Origin: Chitinophaga pinensis
GTDB taxonomy: Bacteria; Bacteroidota; Bacteroidia; Chitinophagales; Chitinophagaceae
DNA: 64,000 nt
Reading direction: 5' to 3'
Assembly: GCA_943333125.1 (NCBI GenBank)
Contig: CALQSB010000007.1
Location: 21,204 to 85,203, forward strand
Shown: positions 34,946 to 43,925 of the stretch, in pieces
Numbering within the stretch: the first letter of the stretch is position 1
Layout of the letters: each line of letters opens with the position of its first letter
The notes under the pieces: generated by a model
Seen by the model: the letters and a program-made list of their open reading frames with translations, nothing else
The model's database searches: none
Told to the model about the DNA's origin: nothing
Translations under genes and position numbers: made by a program

Positions 34946-36049
34946 TTGGAAATTCTTTTAAATAGTAACAAAAATCTGGCCAAAATTAGGATCTTACTCG
35001 GTCCGCTCGATTGGGGCCTCGGTCATGCAACCCGCTGCATACCTCTGATTCGTGAATTTCAAAAACAAAATATCGAGGTGATTATTTGCGGTGAAGGTCC
35101 GGTTTCAATATTAATTAAGCAGGAATTTCCCGAAATAAAAATATTGCCACTACAAGGATATCATATAAAATATAATGCGAATAAAAAAGGATTTATATTA
35201 AAAATGATATTACAGCTACCAAAAATTTATCTGGCGGCGAGAAGGGAACATCAGTTTTTAAAGAAAATAGTTCCCCAATATCAAATAAATGGAATTATTA
35301 GTGATAACCGACTGGGATTTTATCATAAAAATTGCAGTTCAGTTTTTATCACACATCAGCTGCGGATACAATCAGGCTGGAAATGGATAGATGCGTTGAT
35401 TCAAAAAATCAATTATTATTTTATCAATCAGTTTAATGAATGCTGGATTCCTGATGTGGCTAAAGAAAACAATTTTGCTGGTAAACTTTCTCATCCTCAG
35501 CGATTGCCAAAAATCCCATTGAAGTATCTGGGTTTACTTTCGCGATTTAAAAAAAATACAGCACAAAAAAGAACGCCACTAACTATTCTTTTATCTGGTC
35601 CCGAACCTCAGCGCACCATTTTTGAAAATATCATTGTTGAACAATTGAAGGAAATAAATTTTCCGGTTACATTGGTTCGTGGGTTACCACAGCAAAAAAC
35701 TCCGTTATTATTACCCTTTAAAAATGTAACTCAGCATAATCATTTAACTGGAAAAGAATTGAACAGGTTATTAGAGGAATCGGAAATGGTATTAGCAAGA
35801 TCAGGTTATTCAACAGTTATGGACTTGCTTACTATTCAGCAAAAAGCAATCCTGGTTCCAACACCCGGCCAGACAGAACAAGAATATCTCGCTACATATT
35901 TATTTCAACATCATTATTTTTATACGGCTTCGCAGAACCATTTCAATTTAAAAAATGAAATTAAAAAAGCCAATGAATTTGAATTCAAATTGCCTTCAAT
36001 AACAGAAATGGATAGGAGAGATATAATTGACTGGGTTAGTAATTTATAA
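34946..36049 (+). CDS. MurG-like (GT28-type) glycosyltransferase
   Basis: A 367-residue GT-B protein. It begins ILLGPLDWGLGHATRCIPLIREF, a glycine/histidine motif like the MurG acceptor loop, and ends with SEMVLARSGYSTVMDLL and PTPGQTEQEYLA, which is the GT28 C-terminal donor site. No ATG precedes the conserved motif; an in-frame stop lies 18 bases upstream of TTG at 34946, so TTG is the likely start. It lies outside the main polysaccharide cluster. The substrate is unknown. Its stop codon is directly next to that of the opposing GT2 gene. Confidence 0.8.
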   Translation: MEILLNSNKNLAKIRILLGPLDWGLGHATRCIPLIREFQKQNIEVIICGEGPVSILIKQEFPEIKILPLQGYHIKYNANKKGFILKMILQLPKIYLAARREHQFLKKIVPQYQINGIISDNRLGFYHKNCSSVFITHQLRIQSGWKWIDALIQKINYYFINQFNECWIPDVAKENNFAGKLSHPQRLPKIPLKYLGLLSRFKKNTAQKRTPLTILLSGPEPQRTIFENIIVEQLKEINFPVTLVRGLPQQKTPLLLPFKNVTQHNHLTGKELNRLLEESEMVLARSGYSTVMDLLTIQQKAILVPTPGQTEQEYLATYLFQHHYFYTASQNHFNLKNEIKKANEFEFKLPSITEMDRRDIIDWVSNL

Positions 36050-37273
36050 TTATTCTTCTGCAATAACTATTCCTGTTTCGTCTTTTTTATTACTTCCAAT
36101 AATAGATCCACAATTCAGGGTATGAATCAAAAATCCAGATTGGTTTCTGTATTTCATAAATAGATCAATAATCATAAAATAACTCATTTCTTGTTGGCAG
36201 AACAAAACATAATTTATTTTTTCTTTTTTGATTACCGCTGCAAGATTTTTCAAATTTCCATTTGCTAATTCATTATCACTATGAGTAGCGGTAATTCTTC
36301 CACTGATCACAAAAGGTTTTTTTGAAAACTTGATCAACTGAATCATTTCGTTGAAACGCTGATGCCCGGCTACAATGAGTAAGGAAGAGGCTTTCCGGGA
36401 AATAGGATTACTTTTAAAAGCGTTTAAAAACATACGTTTTATTCCTGAAAAAAACCGGCTGACAGAAACAGCGCAATACATAAGCAATTGCGTGGCTTTT
36501 TTTTCTGAGTAGTGTTTTTTCACAAACATTTTCATAGCGCCATAAAAATGTTTCAAATAATCCGGAGTGTTTTTTTGAGTACTTTCTCCCTTAAAGTGAA
36601 TGATATCTGTTTCAGCAAAATAATAATTTTTAAAACCTGTTTTTTTTATTCTATAGCTGAGGTCGATATCCTCACCGTACATAAAATAATCTTCATCAAA
36701 ACCTACAACTCTGTTCAATACTTTTCTGGACAACATCATGAATGCACCGGAAAGTACTTCAACAGATGCTGTTTTGTATTCATCCAAATGGCCGGCATAA
36801 TATTTTGCGAATTGTTTTGACTCGGGAAAAATTTTGCAAAGTCCGGTCATTTTATAAAAAGAAGCCATTGGTGTTGGGAAAGAACGTTTACTTTCTTTAA
36901 GAAAATTTCCGGCACCATCAATCATGTGTACACCAATGGCACCACAATCTGCATGAGTAGAAAAAAAATTCAGACATTTTTCAAAACAATCTTCCGCAAC
37001 AATGGTATCGGGATTTAAAAACAACACACAATCTCCTTTGGTTTCTTTGAGCGCCAGGTTATTGGCTTTTGCAAAACCAAGATTGGCTTCATTCCAAAAA
37101 TATTTTACTTCTGCAAACCTTCCTTCCAGATAAGCTTTACTTCCATCTGTTGAAGCGTTATCAACAACAAAGATTTCAGCATCAATATTTTTACATGCTT
37201 TTCTCACAGAACAAAGACAATGCTCCAGAAAATATTTGACATTATAATTAACAATGATGATTGAGAGTTTCAA
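36050..37273 (-). CDS. Glycosyltransferase family 2 with an extra C-terminal domain
   Basis: A 407-residue protein. The first part (about 1-290) is a GT-A glycosyltransferase with IIIVNYNVKYFL, VVDNASTDGS, NLGFAKANN, FLNPDTIV and the DEDYFMYGEDIDLSYRI acceptor motif, as in rhamnosyltransferases. The last 110 residues begin with SLLIVAGHQRFNEMI and look like the nucleotide-binding-like domain found in front of bacterial sugar transferases (CoA_binding_3 type). This domain at the C-terminus of a GT2 is unusual. The gene is separated from its convergent neighbour by zero bases. Confidence 0.82.
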   Translation of the reverse strand: MKLSIIIVNYNVKYFLEHCLCSVRKACKNIDAEIFVVDNASTDGSKAYLEGRFAEVKYFWNEANLGFAKANNLALKETKGDCVLFLNPDTIVAEDCFEKCLNFFSTHADCGAIGVHMIDGAGNFLKESKRSFPTPMASFYKMTGLCKIFPESKQFAKYYAGHLDEYKTASVEVLSGAFMMLSRKVLNRVVGFDEDYFMYGEDIDLSYRIKKTGFKNYYFAETDIIHFKGESTQKNTPDYLKHFYGAMKMFVKKHYSEKKATQLLMYCAVSVSRFFSGIKRMFLNAFKSNPISRKASSLLIVAGHQRFNEMIQLIKFSKKPFVISGRITATHSDNELANGNLKNLAAVIKKEKINYVLFCQQEMSYFMIIDLFMKYRNQSGFLIHTLNCGSIIGSNKKDETGIVIAEE

Positions 37274-37386
37274 ATTGTTTATTTGAACACGAATTACGCA
37301 GTTTTAAACCAATCATCAAAAAAAAGATTCAAAGGTGATCCGTTTATTTTGGGATAAGTGTCCGAAATCATAAATCGTTAAATCAT

Positions 37387-37394
37387 TATCTTTG
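37387..37394 (+). promoter_or_regulatory. TAnnTTTG-type -7 box touching the start of the inositol-phosphatase gene
   Basis: TATCTTTG fits the -7 consensus and ends four bases before the ATG at 37399. Transcription normally starts several bases beyond this box, so the message would be leaderless or nearly so. No -33 TTTG is present at the expected distance. Confidence 0.4.
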
Positions 37395-37398
37395 CGGC

Positions 37399-38172
37399 AT
37401 GTATAAAAATACGTTGCTGAATGCCGTTCAGGCCGGAGCTGTTCAATTACAACATTATTTCAATGGCAATTTCAAAATCACGAATAAAGAAGGGATTAAC
37501 AATCTCGTTACTGAAGCGGATCATGCTGCAGAAAAAGCCATAATAACAGTAATACAGAACGATTTTCCGGATCATTTTATTTTAAGTGAAGAAACGGGTG
37601 AAATTAAATCAGATAGTGAACTTAAATGGATAATAGACCCTATTGATGGCACCGTAAATTTCTCTACGGGAATTCCAATTTGTTGTGTGAGTATTGGGTT
37701 GGAAAAAGACGGAAAAATGATTTTAGGTGCTGTGTATAATCCTTTTATGAATGAATTGTTTTTTGCACAAAAAGGCTTAGGTGCTTATTTAAACGACAAA
37801 CAAATTCATGTGAGTCAGAAAGACACAGTTATTAGAAGTTGTTTGGTGACAGGATTTCCATATACTTACCTCGATAGTCCTAACGGTCCTTTACAGGTGT
37901 TTTCAAAATTGGTTCGGCAAGGTATTCCGGTAAGAAGATTAGGCAGTGCTGCAATAGATCTTTGCTGGGTTGCAGCAGGACGTTTTGATGGATTTTATGA
38001 ACATAAACTACAGGCTTGGGATAGCGCAGCAGGATTTTTGATGGTTGAAGAAGCCGGTGGAAAAGTAACCGATTTCGAAGGGAATTATTATTCACCTTAT
38101 CAACCTCATTTACTTGCCACCAACGGAAAAATTCATGAAGAGCTTCTGGCTTATGTAAGAGGAGAAAAATAA
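37399..38172 (+). CDS. Inositol monophosphatase family protein
   Basis: A 257-residue metal-dependent phosphatase. Metal ligands are Glu64/Glu65 in SEETGE and Asp80/Asp83 in the signature IDPIDGT (79-85), with a third Asp in WDSAAGFLMVEEAGG. The family covers inositol monophosphatase, 3'-phosphoadenosine phosphatase (CysQ) and SuhB. Length and motif order fit SuhB-type enzymes, but the substrate cannot be told. It is 25 bases upstream of thiL. Confidence 0.88.
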   Translation: MYKNTLLNAVQAGAVQLQHYFNGNFKITNKEGINNLVTEADHAAEKAIITVIQNDFPDHFILSEETGEIKSDSELKWIIDPIDGTVNFSTGIPICCVSIGLEKDGKMILGAVYNPFMNELFFAQKGLGAYLNDKQIHVSQKDTVIRSCLVTGFPYTYLDSPNGPLQVFSKLVRQGIPVRRLGSAAIDLCWVAAGRFDGFYEHKLQAWDSAAGFLMVEEAGGKVTDFEGNYYSPYQPHLLATNGKIHEELLAYVRGEK

Positions 38173-38197
38173 TAAACTACATTTTAAAAATAGTATA

Positions 38198-39226
38198 ATG
38201 GATCAAAGAACGGAAATAGGTGCTCTCGGAGAATTCGGATTAATTGAACATCTTACCAAAAATATCGAATTCAAAAATGCCTCTACATTACTCGGTGTAG
38301 GAGATGACGGCGCAGTGATTGATCATTTCGGAAGACAAACGGTATTATCTACAGACTTGTTGATTGAAGGCATTCATTTTGACTTGTCGTATACGCCTTT
38401 AAAACATTTAGGATATAAATCAGTGATAGTGAACCTGAGTGATATTTATGCTATGAATGCCACGCCAACTCAGATACTATTAAGTATTGGTTTCAGCAAC
38501 AGATTCAGTCTGGAAGCGCTCGATGAATTTTATGCAGGTGTTAATGCAGCTTGCGAAGCCTATCATGTTGATTTGATTGGCGGAGATACCAGCACTTCTC
38601 AAAAGGGATTTATTATTAGTATAACTGCTGTTGGAGAAGTAATTCCAGATAGTTTTGTGAAGAGAAGTGGCGCAAATGTGAATGATTTAATTTGTGTCAG
38701 TGGGGAATTAGGATCAGCATTTCTTGGATTGACGTTATTGGAAAGAGAGAAAAAAATATTTGAAGAAACTGGCGCACAACCTGACTTGGAAGGCCAGGCG
38801 CTAATTGTTGGCAGATTATTGAAACCAGAAGCCAGGAAAGACATTATTGAATATTTTGCAGAATCGGAAATCGTTCCGACGAGTATGATTGATATAAGTG
38901 ATGGACTAAGCAGTGATATCTTGCATATCTGTAAGCAAAGTAATGTGGGTTGTATTTTGTATGAAGACAAATTCCCTTTCAATGAAGAAGCTAAAGCATT
39001 TGCTTATAAACTTGAACTTGATCCTACAGCCTGTGCATTAAGCGGAGGAGAAGATTATGAATTGCTTTTTACTGTTTCACAGGCTGATTATGAAAAAATA
39101 AAAATCAATCCTTCCATTTCTGTTATAGGATATATTGCAGAAGCTACCGAAGGCAAACATCTGATAACAAGAGCTGGAAACAAACATGAGCTAATTGCGC
39201 AGGGATGGAACCATATCAAAGCATAA
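38198..39226 (+). CDS. thiL: Thiamine-monophosphate kinase
   Basis: Phosphorylates thiamine monophosphate to thiamine diphosphate. A 342-residue protein of the PurM/ThiL fold. LGVGDDGAVI (residues 32-41), STDLLIEGIHFDL, NLSDIYAMNATP and GGDTSTS hold the metal and ATP ligands, and ALSGGEDYELLF is the conserved late motif. It probably shares a transcript with the phosphatase before it. The gene ends seven bases from the stop of an opposing gene. Confidence 0.95.
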   Translation: MDQRTEIGALGEFGLIEHLTKNIEFKNASTLLGVGDDGAVIDHFGRQTVLSTDLLIEGIHFDLSYTPLKHLGYKSVIVNLSDIYAMNATPTQILLSIGFSNRFSLEALDEFYAGVNAACEAYHVDLIGGDTSTSQKGFIISITAVGEVIPDSFVKRSGANVNDLICVSGELGSAFLGLTLLEREKKIFEETGAQPDLEGQALIVGRLLKPEARKDIIEYFAESEIVPTSMIDISDGLSSDILHICKQSNVGCILYEDKFPFNEEAKAFAYKLELDPTACALSGGEDYELLFTVSQADYEKIKINPSISVIGYIAEATEGKHLITRAGNKHELIAQGWNHIKA

Positions 39227-39233
39227 ACTGATT

Positions 39234-39665
39234 TTATTCTTTACAAAGATTCAGCTGATTTAAAATACAATCTATCATTCCTTCTGATTTTTCCGAGTCG
39301 AAAATATGGGCATCTATTTTTTTTATACAACTACAAAATCTCAGCAACCCTGTATTGTCGCAATTAAACCGTTCATTAATATTATTGCTTAAAGCAACAA
39401 AACTGATATTGCCTGAAAAATCGGTTTGATATAAAATGTGAGAAACCTTCTCTTGCTCATCTATCAGTAATTGTAAATTGGTGTAAGGATTATTAATGTC
39501 GAATTTTTGAGCACCCAAATCATTACAGAATTTTATGGCAGTGTAGTTACTCATAATTAATTGAGCAGGTTCGGCTAACCTTAATTGTTGTTTGAATATT
39601 TTTTGTGCATTTAGATTTGATAATAAAATGGTGTTGATTATTAACAGGGTAAGGTATTTTCTCAC
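39234..39665 (-). CDS. Secreted hypothetical protein
   Basis: A 143-residue protein with a signal peptide (LTLLIINTILLSNLNAQ). The mature part has several cysteines, including CSCIKK near the end, and no known motif. It begins five bases after the preceding reverse-strand gene and is likely translated with it. Function unknown. Confidence 0.65.
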   Translation of the reverse strand: MRKYLTLLIINTILLSNLNAQKIFKQQLRLAEPAQLIMSNYTAIKFCNDLGAQKFDINNPYTNLQLLIDEQEKVSHILYQTDFSGNISFVALSNNINERFNCDNTGLLRFCSCIKKIDAHIFDSEKSEGMIDCILNQLNLCKE

Positions 39666-39670
39666 GGGGA

Positions 39671-40273
39671 TTAATTTAATGTATGTAAAGGGTCAATGCA
39701 GATAATAAAGACCTCGGCATTGGAATTATTTGATTTATTAATTGCTAAAATATCTTTATACAGACTGTCATAATAGGTTCCTGTAGCGTAAGTATAAACA
39801 AGGAATATTTTTATTTTCTTTTGAAATGCGCTGATATTAAAAACGGCATCATTTTTCAGATATCTCAAAGTGTAAGAAGAAATATTTTTCACTTTTACTA
39901 AAATGCTGTCGGGATAAGTTGATAGTGAAAGATTTAATGCTACTTCATTTTGAATTCTTCCCATGCAGGAAGTGTTTTCAGAAAGAAACCGGCTTCTGTT
40001 GATGCAGATACTGTCGTTTAGATAACATCCCTGATAAATAACAGAGCTGTCTTGCTGAAGTTTTTCTAAATAGAAATTCAGATAACTTGCCGAATCAAGA
40101 TAGAGCAATTGATTTTCATCAAATATTTTTTTTCTGTTTAGGTAATTTAAAAAAGATTGCTTGTCTTTGAAATTAAAATCTCTTTCGAGATGATATTTTT
40201 TTACGGCGTACATTTTACAGGCCACAAATCCAAGACAGAAAAACAACAAAAAAATCAGTTTAATTTTTTTCAT
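39671..40273 (-). CDS. Hypothetical lipoprotein
   Basis: A 200-residue protein with a lipoprotein signal ending at Cys19 (LGFVACK). The mature part has four further cysteines, in GCYLNDSIC and two more, and repeated aromatic residues. No family was recognised. It is followed closely by another exported protein of unknown function (39234-39665), so they may act together in the envelope. A terminator lies between it and the gene upstream. Confidence 0.65.
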   Translation of the reverse strand: MKKIKLIFLLFFCLGFVACKMYAVKKYHLERDFNFKDKQSFLNYLNRKKIFDENQLLYLDSASYLNFYLEKLQQDSSVIYQGCYLNDSICINRSRFLSENTSCMGRIQNEVALNLSLSTYPDSILVKVKNISSYTLRYLKNDAVFNISAFQKKIKIFLVYTYATGTYYDSLYKDILAINKSNNSNAEVFIICIDPLHTLN

Positions 40274-40291
40274 TTTATTTTTTTAACGTGA

Positions 40292-40326
40292 TATAAAAAA
40301 AGGCAACGCCAACCCGACGTTGCCTT
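40292..40326 (-). terminator. Intrinsic terminator after the 40335-40820 gene
   Basis: Read on the reverse strand, AAGGCAACG and CGTTGCCTT form a perfect 9-bp stem with a 9-base loop, followed by a T-run. It starts 9 bases after the stop codon of the 172/161-residue secreted protein gene. Confidence 0.85.
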
Positions 40327-40334
40327 GTTGGTGT

Positions 40335-40820
40335 TTAATACAGGCTTAGCATAACCACAAATTCATCTCCGATTACAGTCACGGGATAAATGCCTCCTTT
40401 TACAAATTTCTCCAAGCCATTGGAAAACTTAAATGACAACATCTTGTCATCTAGTTCAAAAGTAGAAAGATCTGTCTTATCAAATCCTTTTTCAAGTTTG
40501 ATAGCTGTTGGAAAATGCAATTCTGCAGTTTGATTGGTTAATTTTGTCCAAACCATTATTTTATCGGCTTTAATGAAACCTTTGCCAGTACAACTGTTAC
40601 AAGTCACACTTGCCGTAAATCTCAAACACAGCCCAAGTCCGCTCAAACATCCTGTTCTGGGTTTGTGAAAGTTCAATAAATCCAGTGAAATATTTAAAGA
40701 AGGACAAGTTCCTGCCGGACAATAAGGAAAACCATCAGTAATATCCGGGCTTGTTTTTGTTGACTGGGCAAACCCTGATATGGAAGCCAGCATCATGATA
40801 ATAAAAAAGAATTTTTTCAT
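40335..40820 (-). CDS. Secreted hypothetical protein
   Basis: The ATG at 40820 gives 161 residues with a clear signal peptide (FFFIIMMLASISGFAQ); a start 33 bases upstream would bury this signal behind polar residues and is rejected. The mature part is cysteine-rich early (YCPAGTCPS, GCLSGLGLCL, CNSCTG), suggesting disulfides. No family was recognised. It has its own terminator. Confidence 0.65.
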   Translation of the reverse strand: MKKFFFIIMMLASISGFAQSTKTSPDITDGFPYCPAGTCPSLNISLDLLNFHKPRTGCLSGLGLCLRFTASVTCNSCTGKGFIKADKIMVWTKLTNQTAELHFPTAIKLEKGFDKTDLSTFELDDKMLSFKFSNGLEKFVKGGIYPVTVIGDEFVVMLSLY

Positions 40821-41135
40821 GTCGGTAAAATTTTGTTTTAATAATTGCCACATGTTAAATCACCCTGTGACATTGAATTTGGTTATTGCTTACTCTTGTT
40901 TTCGGTTTTCGGCATTCCCCGATCAATGGCCATTGATGATGTAAAATTGCAATTCTTAAAACTATTTATTTAAAAAAACCACTGAAGTATCTTCAATGGA
41001 AAGCTAATTTTATTCAGCATGATTTGGAGAAGAAAATCAACGAGAAAAAAAAGTTATTTTCTCTTTTACTAGAGAAGATATTCCTATGGTAAAAATGTAA
41101 TTACAAAAGATATTTGCATTTAAAATTCTAAAACA
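40821..41135. promoter_or_regulatory. Divergent regulatory region with palindromes before the XRE regulator
   Basis: 315 bases between two diverging genes. It contains a perfect 16-bp palindrome ATCAATGGCCATTGAT at 40922-40937, a second dyad TGAAG-TAT-CTTCA at 40983-40995, and GAGAAAA/TTTTCTC at 41042-41063. Such dyads next to an XRE-type regulator gene could be operators for it or for the diverging secreted-protein gene. No experimental or comparative support is available here. Confidence 0.4.
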
Positions 41136-41561
41136 ATGAAAAAGAAAACAAATGTTGGTGGATACGATAGAATAAAAATCGGATCCAATATCCGCAAGTG
41201 GAGAAGCATTAAAGATATCAAACAGAAAGACTTGGCTTCAGCAATAAAGTTGTCGGAAGCGGCTATCAGTAATATGGAAAATAATTTAACGGATATTACG
41301 ATGAGCCAGCTGGAAGATATTGCCATAACACTGGAAATAGAACTCGATCAGCTTTTTAAAGATCCACAGGAAACTATTAATGAAAAAAAATACACCACTT
41401 CGGAAAATGAAGGATCTCAGACCCGTGTTATGGATAAAGAACTCGTTTATGCTTTGATTGGAAGCATTCAGAAAAAAGACGAACAATTAAAATCTGTAAT
41501 CGACAATGTGATGCACAATATGAACAAAATCTCCAATTCGAATCATGCTGTTTCTATCTGA
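41136..41561 (+). CDS. XRE-family helix-turn-helix transcriptional regulator
   Basis: A 141-residue protein. Residues about 13-70 form an HTH_3 domain: IGSNIRKWRSIKDIKQKDLASAIKLSEAAISNMEN, then a LEDIAITLEIELDQLF helix, typical of XRE regulators. The C-terminal half (about 75-141) is charged and probably helical (KELVYALIGSIQKKDEQL), and may serve for dimerisation. Targets are unknown; palindromes upstream are candidates for autoregulation. Confidence 0.85.
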   Translation: MKKKTNVGGYDRIKIGSNIRKWRSIKDIKQKDLASAIKLSEAAISNMENNLTDITMSQLEDIAITLEIELDQLFKDPQETINEKKYTTSENEGSQTRVMDKELVYALIGSIQKKDEQLKSVIDNVMHNMNKISNSNHAVSI

Positions 41562-41618
41562 TTAAAATTATCTTTTACGCTAAATAGTTTAATTTTATGT
41601 TTTGATTCTATTACTCGC

Positions 41619-43109
41619 ATGCGACATTTGAATATACTGTTTGTTATTATTGGTTTGTTTTTATTTCAATCCTGTAGGGTAAATAAAAATAATTTTACCA
41701 GTAGCAAACTATATCCTAAGGAATCTCTTCAGTCGGATTATACAGTAATGAAAAATATTCTGGAGTCAAAACATCCTTCTCTTTACTGGTACACTTCAAA
41801 AGACAGCATAGATTATTATTTTGATTATTATTATCAACGCATACAAGACAGTATGACTGAGCAGGATTATGCCTGGCATGTACTGGCGCCGATGATTAAT
41901 AAAATTCATTGTGGTCACACTTCTATATCTATGAGTAAAGCCAATAAAAAATGGTCGAAAAATAGAAAGTTTCCATCTTTTCCACTAGAGTTTAAAATAT
42001 GGAATGATACAATGGCCGTTACTGCCAGTTTATTAAAAAACGATAATATTTTCAAAAGAGGAACGATTGTAAAAAGTATAAATGGAGTAGATGTAAAAAC
42101 CTTAATCTCTAAAATGCTCGATTATTTACCCGAAGACGGTTATGCGCATAATGTAAATTATATCAGGCTAAGTGCCGGTTTTCCAGTCCTGCATAAATAT
42201 ATTTTCGGACTCAGTAAAGAATACACCATTACTTATATTGATTCTCTTGACCATTTATCGACAGTTAAAATCCCTTTGTATATACCGGCTCAAGACAGTT
42301 CATTAATAAGCAAAAAAGATCAAAAAAATGTTGGACCAAAAATCAAATTTAAAAAAATCGAGTCTTTACGTTCTTTCAAAATAGACAGTACGGGTTTATT
42401 TGCTGTGATGAAACTGAATACATTTTCCAACGCCCGACTGAGGTCTTTTTTCAGAAGATCTTTTAAAACGATGAAAGAGAAAAATATTCCTAACCTGATA
42501 ATTGATATCAGATTAAATGGAGGAGGGAATGTAAATTCTTCTACTTTATTGACAAGATACATTTCCAAAGCACCTTTTAAAGTAGCTGACTCTGTTTTTA
42601 CTCATACCCAAACGCTTTCTCCTTATTCGAAATATTTTAAATGGAAATTTTTAAACAATATTGAATTGTTTTTAATTACTAAAAAGAAAGCAGATCATAA
42701 CTATCATCTCACTCCGTATGAAAATATATTTTATCAGCCCAAAACAAAAAATCATTTTGAGGGCAACACTTATGTATTAATCAATGGTCCCAGTTTTTCG
42801 GCTTCCTGTCTTTTTGCAAGTACTATTAAAGCACAAAAAGGAGTAAAGTTAATCGGTGAAGAAACGGGCGGAGGCTGGTATGGAAATAATGGCATTATGA
42901 TTCCGGATGTGACACTTCCTCACACCAAATTAAAAATAAGAATGCCGTTATTCAGAGTCGTTCAATATAACCATGATAATCTAAATAAAGGAAAAGGCAT
43001 CAGCCCGGATATTTATATTCCTACTAATTATGATGCATTATTAAAAGGATATGACAAAAAAATGCAAGTCGTGAAAGAGATGATATACGACGCTCAGAAG
43101 TTCAATTAA
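41619..43109 (+). CDS. S41-family peptidase, lipoprotein
   Basis: A 496-residue protein with a lipoprotein signal ending at Cys19 (FLFQSCR). The C-terminal half has the tail-specific protease (S41) core: LIIDIRLNGGGNVNSS, and INGPSFSASCLFAS with the probable catalytic Ser, followed by GVKLIGEETGGGWYGNNG. The N-terminal half contains a PDZ-like segment (GTIVKSINGVDVKTLI). It is thus likely an outer- or inner-membrane anchored protease of the periplasm. Substrate unknown. Ends two bases from an opposing gene. Confidence 0.82.
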   Translation: MRHLNILFVIIGLFLFQSCRVNKNNFTSSKLYPKESLQSDYTVMKNILESKHPSLYWYTSKDSIDYYFDYYYQRIQDSMTEQDYAWHVLAPMINKIHCGHTSISMSKANKKWSKNRKFPSFPLEFKIWNDTMAVTASLLKNDNIFKRGTIVKSINGVDVKTLISKMLDYLPEDGYAHNVNYIRLSAGFPVLHKYIFGLSKEYTITYIDSLDHLSTVKIPLYIPAQDSSLISKKDQKNVGPKIKFKKIESLRSFKIDSTGLFAVMKLNTFSNARLRSFFRRSFKTMKEKNIPNLIIDIRLNGGGNVNSSTLLTRYISKAPFKVADSVFTHTQTLSPYSKYFKWKFLNNIELFLITKKKADHNYHLTPYENIFYQPKTKNHFEGNTYVLINGPSFSASCLFASTIKAQKGVKLIGEETGGGWYGNNGIMIPDVTLPHTKLKIRMPLFRVVQYNHDNLNKGKGISPDIYIPTNYDALLKGYDKKMQVVKEMIYDAQKFN

Positions 43110-43111
43110 TT

Positions 43112-43918
43112 TTATTCATTTATAATGCTGAAGTGATCTCCATCTTTTAAAAAAGGAAGATCAGCTCTTACTTTATCCAGATTTTCTTTTTCCAGGGTAA
43201 TGGTGAAAATATCTTCTTCGTTAAACTTGTGGTACAACACTTCTCCCAGTGGGCCAATAATCATACTATCACCACTGTGATTAATTTCTTTATTATCTTT
43301 TCCAACTCTATTTACCCCTACAACATAAGATTGATTTTCTATCGCTCTAGCCATCAGCAAAGACTTCCAGGCGTGATTGCGTCTTTCGGGCCAATTGGCT
43401 ACATAGATCAGCATATCAAATTCTGCCGCGTATTGCTCATCAGTTAAAGAAGGTCTTTGTCTCGCCCAAACTGGAAATCTGAGATCATAACAAACCTGAA
43501 GATTTATCCTCCATCCATTAACAGTTGCGATTAATCTTTTATTACCCGGAGCGTAGTAATTATGTTCCAATGAAAGCCCAAACAAATGTCGTTTATCATA
43601 ATAACCGAAATTGCCATCAGGCTGCATCCAAATTAATCGGTTATAAAATTTATTTTCTTCTTTGATAATAATACTTCCGGTGAGAATAATGTTTTTTTCT
43701 TTGCAGATGCGTTTCATCCAACGAACAGTTACGCCATCCATAGGTTCTGCAAGTTCAGCAGAATTCATACTGAATCCAGTACTGAACATTTCGGGAAGTA
43801 CTACAATATGCGTTTTCTCATTGATGCTTTTTATTTTCGATTCTAGCATCACAAGATTGGCCGCTTTATCCTCCCAGTGAAGATTTGATTGTATGGTGGT
43901 GATGGATAGTTTTGGCAT
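43112..43918 (-). CDS. Nitrilase-superfamily amidase (omega-amidase YafV-like)
   Basis: A 268-residue carbon-nitrogen hydrolase. The catalytic triad is visible: Glu43 in LPEMFSTGF, Lys109 in DKRHLFGL and Cys143 in QVCYDLRFPVWAR. These match YafV/omega-amidase, which hydrolyses 2-oxoglutaramate or 2-oxosuccinamate. The ATG at 43918 is chosen; upstream codons come from a repeat and begin with TTG. The gene's convergent neighbour ends two bases away. Confidence 0.88.
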   Translation of the reverse strand: MPKLSITTIQSNLHWEDKAANLVMLESKIKSINEKTHIVVLPEMFSTGFSMNSAELAEPMDGVTVRWMKRICKEKNIILTGSIIIKEENKFYNRLIWMQPDGNFGYYDKRHLFGLSLEHNYYAPGNKRLIATVNGWRINLQVCYDLRFPVWARQRPSLTDEQYAAEFDMLIYVANWPERRNHAWKSLLMARAIENQSYVVGVNRVGKDNKEINHSGDSMIIGPLGEVLYHKFNEEDIFTITLEKENLDKVRADLPFLKDGDHFSIINE

Positions 43919-43925
43919 AGTGAGA

